Of a stretch of 19,539 nt of DNA, positions 1 through 7,746 are shown piece by piece. Made by a program: the position numbers and the translations under genes. The DNA is from CAMNAO01 sp045605145. GTDB lineage: Bacteria > Bacillota > Clostridia > Oscillospirales > Oscillospiraceae. Location of the stretch: the NCBI GenBank assembly GCA_045605145.1, contig JAZUPH010000040.1:1-19539 (forward strand). Direction: 5' to 3'. Below the pieces are notes generated by a model. The model did not search any database, had not been told where the DNA came from, and saw only the letters and a list, made by a program, of their open reading frames with translations. Position 1 is the stretch's first letter. Each line of letters begins with the position of its first letter.

Positions 1-1
1 A

Positions 2-124
2 GGCATAGATATTTCAAAAGGTTCAGAATCAAGTGGCAATGAAAGTGCTCCTTCTGCTTCAAATGAAAGAATTACAAATTCGTTCGATTTGGAAAGCGAT
101 AGGGTCACCAACAAAAAGACTTGA
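2..124 (+). CDS. 3' end of an unidentified gene (partial)
   Basis: The window opens inside a reading frame of 40 codons that ends at the TGA at 122-124. The visible C-terminal tail is rich in Ser, Asn and Glu and looks like a flexible, non-conserved tail. A very strong terminator starts inside the last codons (113-153), which supports this being the true end of a transcribed gene. I do not recognise the family. By analogy with the right edge it might be a small accessory gene preceding a hairpin array, but nothing in the tail shows this. Confidence 0.45.
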   Translation, partial: GIDISKGSESSGNESAPSASNERITNSFDLESDRVTNKKT

Positions 125-153
125 TTTGTCTGATAGACAAATCAAGTCTTTTT
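113..153 (+). terminator. Perfect 19-bp stem terminator
   Basis: AAAAAGACTTGATTTGTCT (113-131), loop GAT, then its exact reverse complement (135-153) ending in TTTTT. Because the arms begin with A5 and end with T5 it can work in both directions. It overlaps the stop codon of the partial upstream gene. Confidence 0.9.
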
Positions 154-320
154 GCATGATGTTTGCCTTACGGCAAATGATGTTGGCTGTGCCAATGATG
201 GCGCTTCGCTAATGATGTCGGCTTTGCCTAATGTTTATGGCAAACATCGCATCATTGCGACCAGCGGGAGCAACATCCTTTTGAGCTAAGCGAAAAACAT
301 CATATCGCGCAGGCGATATA
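154..320. repeat. Array of short palindromes with ATGATG-like linkers
   Basis: This otherwise gene-free stretch is a run of small hairpins separated by ATGATG-like linkers. Visible stems include TTTGCC/GGCAAA (about 170-183), TTGGC/GCCAA (about 183-195), GCG/CGC (about 201-209), GGC/GCC (about 220-229) and ATATCGC/GCGATAT (302-319). Loops are only 3-4 nt. It begins straight after the long terminator stem and ends just before the promoter of the next gene. It codes for nothing recognisable. The architecture matches the array at 18931-19106, though the linker sequence differs. Confidence 0.7.
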
Positions 321-323
321 TCA

Positions 324-352
324 TTGGAAACCTCATGTTTTTATGGTATAAT
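324..352 (+). promoter_or_regulatory. Sigma-A-type promoter for the small membrane protein gene
   Basis: TTGGAA at 324-329, a 17-nt spacer, and TATAAT at 347-352. Transcription would start near 359, leaving a leader of about 34 nt before the ATG at 393. This is why the TTG at 324 is not taken as a start codon. Confidence 0.7.
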
Positions 353-392
353 CGGTTGGAAAAGTAAGAATTTCACAAGGGCGTGTGACTGT

Positions 393-731
393 ATGAAAGC
401 AACCATTATCTGGATAGTGTCAGCAATACTCTTGATGATCGGCTGCCCCTGGCTTGCGGTGGAATTTGCCGGCAGCGCGGGAATGGCCGTTTGCTTTGTG
501 TTGTTTTATGCGGTCAATCCTCTGTTTTCGGCTGTGTGCGGTGCATTTGCAGGCAGAAACATTAAGCAGTTATGGTCACTTCCTATCATTACAGCGGGCT
601 TATTCCTGGTGGGAGTATGGATGTTCTTTGACATGGGCGAAAGCGCATTTTTACTTTATTGTGCCTGCTATCTCATTATCGGAATCATTGCAATGCTGGT
701 CAGCGCTATTGTAAGTCAAAAGACGCGGTAA
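393..731 (+). CDS. Small four-TM membrane protein, function unknown
   Basis: A 112-residue, very hydrophobic protein with four predicted membrane segments, roughly residues 5-22, 29-50, 60-80 and 86-107, a short polar turn after the second segment (around AGRNIKQLW) and a basic C-terminus (SQKTR). It is an integral membrane protein with no catalytic motif. I recall similar unnamed small membrane proteins in Clostridia but cannot give a function. The ATG at 393 is chosen because the promoter at 324-352 would place any earlier start upstream of the transcript; its ribosome binding site (AAGGGCG) is weak. It is the only gene before the phosphodiesterase, which has a promoter of its own. Confidence 0.7.
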   Translation: MKATIIWIVSAILLMIGCPWLAVEFAGSAGMAVCFVLFYAVNPLFSAVCGAFAGRNIKQLWSLPIITAGLFLVGVWMFFDMGESAFLLYCACYLIIGIIAMLVSAIVSQKTR

Positions 732-762
732 TTCCCATTTATCCAACAGCGTCGGCACAGGA

Positions 763-791
763 TTGCGGCGGGGCGCATTTTGGGCTATACT
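763..791 (+). promoter_or_regulatory. Putative promoter of the phosphodiesterase-kinase operon
   Basis: TTGCGG (763-768), a 17-nt spacer and TATACT (786-791), ending 29 nt before the ATG at 821. The -10 is good and the -35 is fair. Confidence 0.5.
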
Positions 792-820
792 GTAGAATAT
801 ACCAACAGGAGGTATACACA

Positions 821-1366
821 ATGAAGCTTCTGATTGCATCGGATATACACGGCTCGGCAAAGTACTGCCGAATGCTGCTTGATCGCTTTGTGGCGGAAAA
901 AGCCGACAGGATGCTGCTGCTGGGCGACATCCTTTACCACGGGCCGAGGAACGACCTGCCGGAGGAGTATGATCCCAAGGCCGTGATAGCAATGCTCAAC
1001 CCCCTGCGTGAGCGGCTTTTATGCGTGCGCGGCAACTGCGATACCGAGGTGGACCAGATGGTGCTCAATTTCCCCATCATGTCCGACTATGCCCTTATCA
1101 CCGCAGGCGGCAGGGCGGTGTACGCCACCCACGGCCACCACGGCAGCGAGCAGGCGCCTCCTCCCCTGTGTGAAGATGACATTTTGCTGTGCGGGCACAC
1201 CCATGTACCCAAATGCACTGTGCATGAGGGCTTCGTATATCTGAACCCCGGCTCAGTCTCCATCCCCAAAGAGAGCAGCTGCCACAGCTACATGACCCTG
1301 GAGGACGGCGAATTTCTGTGGAAAGATATGGCCTCCGGTGAAGTGTACCTGAGCTGGCGCGCGTGA
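821..1366 (+). CDS. yfcE: YfcE family metallophosphodiesterase
   Basis: A 181-residue cytoplasmic calcineurin-like phosphoesterase, close in length and sequence pattern to E. coli YfcE (about 184 residues), a Mn-dependent phosphodiesterase active on artificial bis-phosphate substrates, whose natural substrate is uncertain. The five metal-binding blocks are all present: D8-x-H10, G35-D36, G71-N72-C73-D74, H104 (THGHH) and G125-H126-T127-H128. The stretches HGPRN and NPGSVSIPK are typical of this subfamily. The ATG at 821 follows AGGAGG with good spacing; longer frames upstream have no ribosome binding site. The kinase gene starts 9 nt after the stop, so the two are probably one transcript. Confidence 0.93.
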   Translation: MKLLIASDIHGSAKYCRMLLDRFVAEKADRMLLLGDILYHGPRNDLPEEYDPKAVIAMLNPLRERLLCVRGNCDTEVDQMVLNFPIMSDYALITAGGRAVYATHGHHGSEQAPPPLCEDDILLCGHTHVPKCTVHEGFVYLNPGSVSIPKESSCHSYMTLEDGEFLWKDMASGEVYLSWRA

Positions 1367-1375
1367 GGCAATGCA

Positions 1376-2461
1376 ATGGATAAGGCTATAATCGGCACCC
1401 AAAATGCCGGCTATGTAAACAGAATAATCAGGACCCACGCACGGCTGTACCCCGAAATGCGGCCAACCGACGCGGTGAAGCTGCTGTATCAGAGTGAGTT
1501 CGGCGGCGGACACATGATCGCCGACCCGGAGAAGAGCCTCGCCCGGCTGAAAGACGAGTACCGTGCCGTCCCTCACACCGCACAGCTCAAATGTGAGGAT
1601 ATAGGCAGCGGCATGTCGCGGCTGTACCTGAACGGCCTGCCGGAGTGCTCACTCGCCTCGGTCAATGCCCTTTTCGTCATCGGGGCCGGGTGTGTGACGG
1701 GCAGTATGGACGCATTTTTGGAAAAGCTGTCCGTCCTTGAAGAGATCGCGGCAGCCGGCGTCCTCCCCTTCACGGCCCGGGAGCTTGGCAGCTATCTGGA
1801 TGGCTACCGCGCGGCGGGCTGCCCCATGGTCAGCCATTCTGAGCATTACCGCAGTCTCTACGCCCCGGCGTACAGGGTGATTCCGGCGCATTTTGTCCCC
1901 TTCCTGCCGGTCATCTTCGCCATCGACCGGCGCATCTCCGCCGGTGAGCGCTGCGTTCTGGCCATTGACGGGCAGTGCGGCAGTGGGAAATCCACCCTCG
2001 CCCGCCTGCTGGCAAAGATCTATGACAGCGCAGTGATCGCCATGGACGACTTTTTCCTGCCCCCCGCCCTGCGCAGTACGGAACGGCTCAGTGAGTCTGG
2101 CGGCAACATCCATTATGAGCGCTTTGAGGATGAGATACTGCCCCACATCGGCAGCGGACACGAATTCAGCTACACCGCCTTTGACTGCGGTATAATGGAT
2201 TACGGCGACGCGGTGACGGTTCCCGCCGCTCCTTTGATAATTGTTGAGGGCTCTTACTGCCTGCATCCGCGCTTCGGCAGGTATTACGATCTGTCGGTCT
2301 ACACCCGGTGCAGTATGGATATTCGTCTTAAACGGCTGCGCGCACGCTGCGATAACGATGGGCTTATGGCCCGTTTCGAAAACGAATGGATACCCATGGA
2401 GACGCACTACTGCGCCGCTTTCGCCGTGGACGAGAAGGCAGACATTATAGTTGAAACATAA
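1376..2461 (+). CDS. P-loop nucleoside (uridine) kinase-like protein with a conserved N-terminal extension
   Basis: A 361-residue two-part protein. The C-terminal half (from about residue 190) is a P-loop kinase of the uridine kinase/phosphoribulokinase type: Walker A GQCGSGKST (about residues 198-206), an acidic MDDFF block after the second strand (the usual phosphoryl-acceptor region), IIVEGSY as the Walker-B-like strand, and a basic lid region (RLKRLRARCD). The N-terminal half carries the block LLYQSEFGGGHMI near residues 37-49 and no known catalytic motif that I recognise. Substrate is probably a nucleoside or similar small molecule (inference from fold). It starts 9 nt after yfcE and is followed by a strong terminator, so the pair forms a closed operon. 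Confidence 0.8.
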   Translation: MDKAIIGTQNAGYVNRIIRTHARLYPEMRPTDAVKLLYQSEFGGGHMIADPEKSLARLKDEYRAVPHTAQLKCEDIGSGMSRLYLNGLPECSLASVNALFVIGAGCVTGSMDAFLEKLSVLEEIAAAGVLPFTARELGSYLDGYRAAGCPMVSHSEHYRSLYAPAYRVIPAHFVPFLPVIFAIDRRISAGERCVLAIDGQCGSGKSTLARLLAKIYDSAVIAMDDFFLPPALRSTERLSESGGNIHYERFEDEILPHIGSGHEFSYTAFDCGIMDYGDAVTVPAAPLIIVEGSYCLHPRFGRYYDLSVYTRCSMDIRLKRLRARCDNDGLMARFENEWIPMETHYCAAFAVDEKADIIVET

Positions 2462-2479
2462 ATTTAATAATTTTGTCAC

Positions 2480-2515
2480 AAAAACAGGGTCAATTCAGGG
2501 AATTGCCCTGTTTTT
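2480..2515 (+). terminator. Terminator of the yfcE-kinase operon
   Basis: Stem AAAAACAGGG / CCCTGTTTTT, extended by an inner CAATTC/GAATTG stem after one bulged T, ending in T5. It lies 18 nt after the kinase stop and can be bidirectional. Confidence 0.9.
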
Positions 2516-2538
2516 GCATTGTGATTATCCCTTTGCTA

Positions 2539-2567
2539 TGGACAATCGCGCTGAATCCTGCTATTAT
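2539..2567 (+). promoter_or_regulatory. Putative promoter of the Ig-domain lipoprotein gene
   Basis: TGGACA (2539-2544), a 17-nt spacer and TATTAT (2562-2567). The implied leader of about 105 nt contains a small GCCGG/CCGGC hairpin near 2591-2606. I see no known riboswitch in it. Confidence 0.6.
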
Positions 2568-2678
2568 TTATGTTACAGTTGTCGGAAAATGCCGGTACTC
2601 GCCGGCTGTGTATATGTGTAGTATCCATGTGCAATTGTACCCCGCCCTGTGGCGGCTTGCAGTTTAACGGAGGTAATT

Positions 2679-4625
2679 ATGCGCAGAGGTATTCTGCTTA
2701 TCCCCATATTGTTGCTGCTTGTGTTTCTTCTGCCCGGCTGTACCGTGAAGGACGAGATGACGATAAGCAACGCCGCCCTGTCCCTTATTCCGGAGGAGAC
2801 GTATCAGCTCACCGCAGTCTGCTCTGACGATGGGCACAAGGCCTGTGAGTGGCGCTCATCGGACGAATCTGTCGTGCGGGTGAGCACGGACGGTTTGGTC
2901 ACCGCCGTGGCAGAGGGTAAGGCCTCCGTCTACGCGGTGTGCAAGGGCGGAGAAGAGGAAAGCACCGCCGTGTGTCAGGTGACGGTCAGCGTGTGCAGTA
3001 TAAAGCTGACCTTTGACAACAGCAGCAGCGCCATGAAGGTGGGCGAAACCGCCACACTCAGCGCCCGCGTACTGATAAACGACGCCCAGACCATTGAAAC
3101 GGTGCAGTGGTCCGTCTCCGGCGACAGGGACGCGGCGGATGTGACCTTTGACGGGAACAGCGCACACATCAGCGCCAAAAAGGTTGGCGTGCTGACTCTT
3201 ACCGCTACATATCAGCGTGGCAGCGCCCCCTGCAGCAGCGAATACACCGTCGCCATACTCAGCGACATCAACTACCGCGTGACACTCAGCGACACCAGCA
3301 TTGCCCTCTACCCCGGAGAGAAGGGCGCAGTTGGCGCAGTTGTCACCGGTGACGGGGAGGAGCTTGACTGCCCCGTGACATGGAGCAGTGCAGACAGGCA
3401 GGTTGCAACGGTGTCTGCCGACGGCGTGATCACCGCGGTAGGTCCCGGCAGTACGGTGGTAACCGCCAGCGCCAGTCCCGAGGCGGGATCGAAGATCACG
3501 GCGCCCTGCCTTGTAACCGTGTATAAAAACGACTACACCATCACAATCACAGCAGAGGGGGAGAGTATATACGCCTCGGACACCCTGCCGCTGAGTGTTG
3601 AGGTGACTAAAAACAACGAAATTATCAAAGCGCCCATCCTGTGGTCCGTGTCCGACAGCAAGGTGGCCATAGTGGACGATGGCGTGCTCACCGGTCTTTC
3701 CGCCGGCAGGGTCACTGTCACGGCAGAGTATATCTCAGTCGAGGGCGACAGCTACACCGCGCAGGTGGAGATCGAGGTTCTTGCCAATGAATATGCCATT
3801 ACCCTCCCCTCCGCCGCGGCAGAGCTTGACAAAGGCGAAACCCTCCAGCTTGCGGCACAGCTGAGCCGAAACGGAAAGCCCTACGACGGCAATATAATAT
3901 GGAAGACTTCTGACGAATCCATTGCCGAGGTCGTTGACGGCCTGGTCATCGCCAAAGAGGCCGGAACCGTCACCATCTCCGCAGTTTTCATCGCCCCCGT
4001 GGCGGAAGGCGGCTCAAGGTACGAGGCCTCGGTGTCGCTGAAGATCGTGGATGCCGTGTACACCTTCACGATCTCGCCCAGCGATGTGAGCGTGTATGTG
4101 GGCGCGGGTGTAAAGCTGGGCATCTCCGCCGGACGGAACGACACCGTGATCCAGGCCGAAGACATCAACTTCAGTGTGGCAAACGGCGACATCGCCTCCG
4201 TATCTGATGGCGTGGTGCTGGGCATCGCCCCGGGAAGCACCGTCATCACCGCAAGCTGGACCGACCCAAGGGGTGGGGAACACATTGCACGGTGCAGTGT
4301 GACCGTGGCATCCAGATATTACATGACGGTGGAGCCGACCACGGCAGAGCTTGGCGTGGGTGAGGAGATTCAGATCATCGCCACCACAATGCAGCGCTTT
4401 GATGACGGCACTGTGGACGAGTGTTATATCGGCGCGGTCGAGTGGCGCAGCAGCGACACCGGCGTGGCCACAGTGCGGGCGGGCGTTGTGGTGATTCACG
4501 CCCCGTCCGATACGAGCATCACCATAACCGCCGAGTGGACGGCGCCGGACGGAGTGATATGCACCGCGGAATGTGTGATCACCGTCCTGCCGACAGCCGA
4601 GCCCACGCCCGATGAGCAGGCGTAA
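2679..4625 (+). CDS. Surface lipoprotein with about seven tandem Ig-like (Big2) domains
   Basis: A 648-residue exported protein. Residues 1-21 form a lipoprotein signal peptide ending in the lipobox LLPGC, with Cys21 as the lipidated residue. The rest is about seven repeats of 80-95 residues, each with the Big2 pattern: a strand set around xxLxxGExxxL, a W(R/S/K)SSD or WSVSD core, ATV or IAxV, DGxVTAxxxGxxxVTA, and a closing VTV strand. The C-terminus is a short Pro/Thr/Glu tail (PTAEPTPDEQA) with no sortase motif and no enzymatic domain. Such proteins are usually surface scaffolds or adhesins. The ATG at 2679 follows GGAGG at good distance. The gene has its own promoter and terminator. Confidence 0.88.
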   Translation: MRRGILLIPILLLLVFLLPGCTVKDEMTISNAALSLIPEETYQLTAVCSDDGHKACEWRSSDESVVRVSTDGLVTAVAEGKASVYAVCKGGEEESTAVCQVTVSVCSIKLTFDNSSSAMKVGETATLSARVLINDAQTIETVQWSVSGDRDAADVTFDGNSAHISAKKVGVLTLTATYQRGSAPCSSEYTVAILSDINYRVTLSDTSIALYPGEKGAVGAVVTGDGEELDCPVTWSSADRQVATVSADGVITAVGPGSTVVTASASPEAGSKITAPCLVTVYKNDYTITITAEGESIYASDTLPLSVEVTKNNEIIKAPILWSVSDSKVAIVDDGVLTGLSAGRVTVTAEYISVEGDSYTAQVEIEVLANEYAITLPSAAAELDKGETLQLAAQLSRNGKPYDGNIIWKTSDESIAEVVDGLVIAKEAGTVTISAVFIAPVAEGGSRYEASVSLKIVDAVYTFTISPSDVSVYVGAGVKLGISAGRNDTVIQAEDINFSVANGDIASVSDGVVLGIAPGSTVITASWTDPRGGEHIARCSVTVASRYYMTVEPTTAELGVGEEIQIIATTMQRFDDGTVDECYIGAVEWRSSDTGVATVRAGVVVIHAPSDTSITITAEWTAPDGVICTAECVITVLPTAEPTPDEQA

Positions 4626-4665
4626 GGTATCCACATTCCTGCCTCCGGGTATATAGTCAAATATT

Positions 4666-4705
4666 TTTGAGCCTGCGCGAAAAATTTCGTGCAGGCTCAA
4701 ATTTT
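4666..4705 (+). terminator. Terminator of the Ig-domain lipoprotein gene
   Basis: An 11-bp stem TTTGAGCCTGC / GCAGGCTCAAA extended by a G-U pair and CGAAA/TTTCG, followed by TTTT. The right arm and tail belong to a 29-bp sequence that recurs at 18039-18067. Confidence 0.85.
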
Positions 4706-4713
4706 GTGCTTGA
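4685..4713 (+). repeat. 29-bp direct repeat, copy 1
   Basis: A 29-bp sequence beginning TTTCGTGCAGGCTC and ending GTGCTTGA, identical to 18039-18067 on the same strand. This copy forms the right arm and tail of the preceding terminator. The two copies bracket the redox operon, the importer and the LysR gene. Confidence 0.85.
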
Positions 4714-4824
4714 TTGCAATGTCGGTTTCCTACTGCCGGATGTATAGCCGCAGAGCAGCCGATCCTCACCCAGGGATATGGTTTCCTGCCGCATCAGAAG
4801 AGAATGTTCGCCAATACTGACGAA
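4714..4824. other. Convergent intergenic stretch with no recognisable content
   Basis: Between the Ig-domain gene's terminator and the operon terminator I see no supported reading frame, RNA or promoter. The whole gap between stops is 4626-4946; its other content is the two terminators and the repeat listed separately. Confidence 0.5.
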
Positions 4825-4860
4825 AAAATGGTGCAGCGCCAAAGGGAGCTGCACCATTTT
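4825..4860 (-). terminator. Terminator of the redox/ABC importer operon
   Basis: Perfect 13-bp stem AAAATGGTGCAGC / GCTGCACCATTTT with a 10-nt loop. Read on the minus strand it ends in a run of six T (complement of 4823-4828). It lies 86 nt beyond the stop of the binding-protein gene. Confidence 0.88.
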
Positions 4861-4946
4861 CAGCGTTAAGTATTTCTCTGTTTGTTTGCCTTAGGGCGAA
4901 TCGGCCGGATCATTTACGGAATGTCGCGCAGAAGGATCAAACAGGA

Positions 4947-6722
4947 TTATACATCCAGATAATACTTACATGCGCCGTAGATGCGGCTGCTTTCACCATA
5001 GTTGAATCTGACCTCAGCAAAGCTCTTATGTACGGCAGAGATGTCCATAACATAAGTTGTAGCATAGCCATAAGCTCTGTCGATGATCAGCTGAAGGGCC
5101 TGAGTGGTCTTCTCGATGCTGTAGCCATCCTTGGTAGCGGTGGTGTTCAGGAGGTTCTCCAGCTCCTCATCCTCGATGTAGGAGATGGTCTTGTCCTCAA
5201 CAAGACCGTATGCCTTGCCGTATGCCTTCAGCAGACGGGCGATGGTGTAAACGCCATCACCGGCGGTGTAGAGGTAAATATCCCAACAGGAGGCATCCTT
5301 GACATAGTCGCTGAGAATCGCGTTGTCATAGGGCAACAGCTCTACGCTGACACCAATGGCCTGCCAGAAGCCCTGTACAACCTGGGACACGATCTTGTTC
5401 TTAGCCTGGCCGCCGTTGTAGATGACACGGATGGTCTCATTGTTGTAATTTGCCTTCTGCAGGTAGTCTTTGGCCAGCGCGGGATCATAGATGGTGTGGT
5501 AGCTTTCGATGCTGTTCCACTCATCCTGATAGTCGGAAGTGCCCACGGAAGAGGGGACTACGGCAACCATGTTGGTGCGGGCGCCCTGAGCGGTCTGAAT
5601 GCCGGTGGAGTCGATGGCATACCAAAGAGCAAGACGCATGTTGATATCGCTCATGATGTTGTCTTCGCTGCAGTTGGGCAGCAGATCCAGTACGCGGGTG
5701 CCCATGTTGGTGTGCAGGTCACCAATGTCGTAATACTTGCCGCCCTCCATGAAGTCATCCAGGTCGGTGGTGGCAAGCTCACAGAAGTAGTTCTTGCCCT
5801 CTACGAAGGCCAGGGTGCGCATAGTGGTGTCGCCCACGTAATCCCAGTGGATGACGTCAACATTCTGGCCGGTGAGATGGGACCACTGACTTTCGTCGGT
5901 CTGCCAATAATCCTCGTTGACAACCAGGTTGACATTGGACTCAACGGTGTATGCATCAACGATGTAGGGACCGGTGCCCACGGGATCGGTGGTCATGTTG
6001 TTATGAGCCTCATAGGCTACCTGGGAAACGACCTGCACGCCGCTGAACATGACGGCAAAAGCAGTCAGGGAGTCAAGGGGCCGCTTGAGGGTGACGCGAA
6101 CGGTTTTCTCGTCCACGGCCTCGATGCTATCATAGAAGCCGAAATCGGATGCATAGCCGCTCTCAACGAAGGAATTGTAGGAGAATACCACGTCATCTGC
6201 CGTGACGGGGTTGCCGTCAGTGTCCTTGATGTAGTCAAAAATCTCGAAGATAATGTGGGTGTCATCCTCATAGTGATAGCTCTTTGCCAGGCTGGGTTCA
6301 AACTCATCTACGCCAACGCGGACAAGCAGGAACTCATACACTGTGAACATCAGGGGGTACATTCTCTGCATCTGAGTGCTGAAGGGGCCGAGGGATGTGG
6401 GTGCGCCGGTGTTGACCTCACAGACATACGCAGCACGGTTGCTGGGGGTAGAAACGGGGCGAGAGGGATCGGGAGTCATTGTTTTCCACGGGGTAATGCC
6501 GCTCTCTTCCAGTGCTTCAAAGCCAGCCTGGGTTTCGGCCTGTGCATCAGCAACGGTGTTGCCACCAGAGCTGCCAGAGCTGCCGGTGCTGCCGGTGCTG
6601 CCGGTGCTGACGGTGCTGCCGGCGCTGTCAGCGGCACAGCCAGCCATCAGCAATGTCGCGGCCAAAGCCGAGGAGCCGAGACCGGCAAACTTAAGGAAGT
6701 CGCGTCTGGTCATTGCGTTCAT
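4947..6722 (-). CDS. Opp/Dpp-family (SBP family 5) solute-binding lipoprotein with Tat-type signal
   Basis: A 591-residue extracellular binding protein of the ABC importer. The N-terminus has a Tat motif (T5-R6-R7-D8-F9-L10-K11), a hydrophobic segment and the lipobox LMAGC (Cys29), so it is probably a Tat-exported lipoprotein. A Ser/Gly/Thr linker encoded by 9-bp repeats follows (DNA about 6566-6628). The mature part has the family-5 pattern: FEPSLAKSY, an ITADDVVFS-like VTADDVVFSYN block, PVGTGPYIV, then NxxYW. The ATG at 6722 is chosen because AAGGAG lies 9 nt before it and the Tat motif starts there. It is the last gene of the operon, 62 nt after the second ATPase. Substrate cannot be read from sequence; because of operon context I suspect a small organic compound used by the reductase genes rather than nutritional peptides. 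Confidence 0.92.
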   Translation of the reverse strand: MNAMTRRDFLKFAGLGSSALAATLLMAGCAADSAGSTVSTGSTGSTGSSGSSGGNTVADAQAETQAGFEALEESGITPWKTMTPDPSRPVSTPSNRAAYVCEVNTGAPTSLGPFSTQMQRMYPLMFTVYEFLLVRVGVDEFEPSLAKSYHYEDDTHIIFEIFDYIKDTDGNPVTADDVVFSYNSFVESGYASDFGFYDSIEAVDEKTVRVTLKRPLDSLTAFAVMFSGVQVVSQVAYEAHNNMTTDPVGTGPYIVDAYTVESNVNLVVNEDYWQTDESQWSHLTGQNVDVIHWDYVGDTTMRTLAFVEGKNYFCELATTDLDDFMEGGKYYDIGDLHTNMGTRVLDLLPNCSEDNIMSDINMRLALWYAIDSTGIQTAQGARTNMVAVVPSSVGTSDYQDEWNSIESYHTIYDPALAKDYLQKANYNNETIRVIYNGGQAKNKIVSQVVQGFWQAIGVSVELLPYDNAILSDYVKDASCWDIYLYTAGDGVYTIARLLKAYGKAYGLVEDKTISYIEDEELENLLNTTATKDGYSIEKTTQALQLIIDRAYGYATTYVMDISAVHKSFAEVRFNYGESSRIYGACKYYLDV

Positions 6723-6751
6723 AGTTTTAATCTCCTTTTTTATAATATTTT

Positions 6752-6782
6752 GATCCGTTCGCATCCGACGCGAAAAAGGATC
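6752..6782 (-). promoter_or_regulatory. Intercistronic hairpin before the binding-protein gene
   Basis: In the 62-nt gap between ATPase 2 and the binding protein an outer GATCC/GGATC stem and an inner TTCGC/GCGAA stem fold into one hairpin. No T-run follows on the minus strand, so it is not a terminator. It may stabilise or punctuate the mRNA so that the binding protein is made in excess, as is common for importer operons (inference). Confidence 0.4.
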
Positions 6783-6784
6783 TG

Positions 6785-7744
6785 TTAATGTATGCCATTG
6801 ATATCTCTTGCTCTGCAGCAAGAGACAAAGTGATTGGGCAGAATCTCTTCCAGTTTCTGCGGCTCGTTGCACTGCTCCTGTGCGTAGGGGCAGCGGGCAA
6901 GGAAGCGGCAGCCGGGCTTGGGATTAATGGGGCTGGTCAGCTCTCCCTTCAACTGTACCATCTGCATGGGCTTGTCGATATCGATGGTGGGGATTGCGGA
7001 GAAAAGGGCTTTGGTATAGGGGTGAAGCATAACTTCAAACAGCTCATCCGTCTCACTCTTTTCCACCAGCTGTCCAAGATACATGACGCAGATGCTGTCA
7101 GAGATGTGTTTGACCACGCTTAGGTCGTGGGTAACAAACATATAGGCCATACCCAACTGATCCTGCAGGTCCATGAGCAGATTCAGAACCTGTGCCTGGA
7201 TTGAAACATCCAGAGCGGACACCGGCTCATCGCAGACAATGAACTCAGGGTGCAGAGCCAGCGCGCGGGCGATGCCAACTCGCTGACGGCGGCCGCCGTC
7301 CAGTTCGTGGGGGTATGAGTATCTAAGGCGCTCGTCGATTCCGACCAACTGCATAAGGCGCTCCGCCTCTTCAATGCGCTCTGCCTTGGAATATTTGCCG
7401 GAGCGGCGCAGCGGCTCCTGAATTGTATAGTCGATGCTCTTGCGGGGGTTTATCGAGGAATATGGATCCTGGAAAACGATCTGCATCTTCTCGCGGGCCT
7501 CGCGAAGCTTTTTGCCGGTGACATGGGTAATCTCCTCACCGTTAAGGAATACCTGGCCGTCCGTGGCCTCCTGAAGGCGGATGATGGTGCGCCCCAGGGT
7601 AGATTTACCACAGCCGGATTCACCCACCACGCCCACGGTCTCCCCGCGGTTAATGGTAAATGAAACATCGTCAACAGCGTGGTTCAAGCCGGCGGGTACG
7701 TTGAAATACTTTTTTAGATTTTTCACTTCGATCAAAGGAGCCAT
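6785..7744 (-). CDS. Opp/Dpp-type ABC importer ATPase 2 (DppF-like), variant signature motif
   Basis: A 319-residue cytoplasmic ATPase. Walker A G41-ESGCGKS-T49, Q-loop Q92, Walker B (FIVCDEP), D-loop SALD and H-loop (VTHD) are in place, followed by the oligopeptide/dipeptide C-terminal region with the Cys-rich CRFLARCPYAQEQC block, which may bind a [4Fe-4S] cluster in related importers. The signature motif is LDGGR at residues 148-152 instead of LSGGQ, changing the Ser that contacts the ATP gamma-phosphate. The ATG at 7744 follows GGAGG; the stop of ATPase 1 is 3 nt upstream, so translation is likely coupled. Confidence 0.93.
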   Translation of the reverse strand: MAPLIEVKNLKKYFNVPAGLNHAVDDVSFTINRGETVGVVGESGCGKSTLGRTIIRLQEATDGQVFLNGEEITHVTGKKLREAREKMQIVFQDPYSSINPRKSIDYTIQEPLRRSGKYSKAERIEEAERLMQLVGIDERLRYSYPHELDGGRRQRVGIARALALHPEFIVCDEPVSALDVSIQAQVLNLLMDLQDQLGMAYMFVTHDLSVVKHISDSICVMYLGQLVEKSETDELFEVMLHPYTKALFSAIPTIDIDKPMQMVQLKGELTSPINPKPGCRFLARCPYAQEQCNEPQKLEEILPNHFVSCCRARDINGIH

Positions 7745-7746
7745 AT

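Noticed and set aside
154..320. CRISPR array
   Set aside because: The units are unequal small palindromes with 6-nt linkers, without constant repeats or unique spacers of 28-40 bp. The same holds for 18931-19106.
324..392. Extended start (TTG at 324) for the first membrane protein
   Set aside because: The TTG is part of a -35 element with TATAAT 17 nt further on, so it would lie outside the transcript.
2574..2678. Riboswitch in the leader of the Ig-domain gene
   Set aside because: Only a small GCCGG/CCGGC hairpin is visible; no conserved riboswitch core was recognised.
5028..6788. Long open frame (586 codons) on the + strand opposite the binding-protein gene
   Set aside because: Antisense shadow of a GC-rich gene; low-complexity and without conserved motifs or a ribosome binding site.
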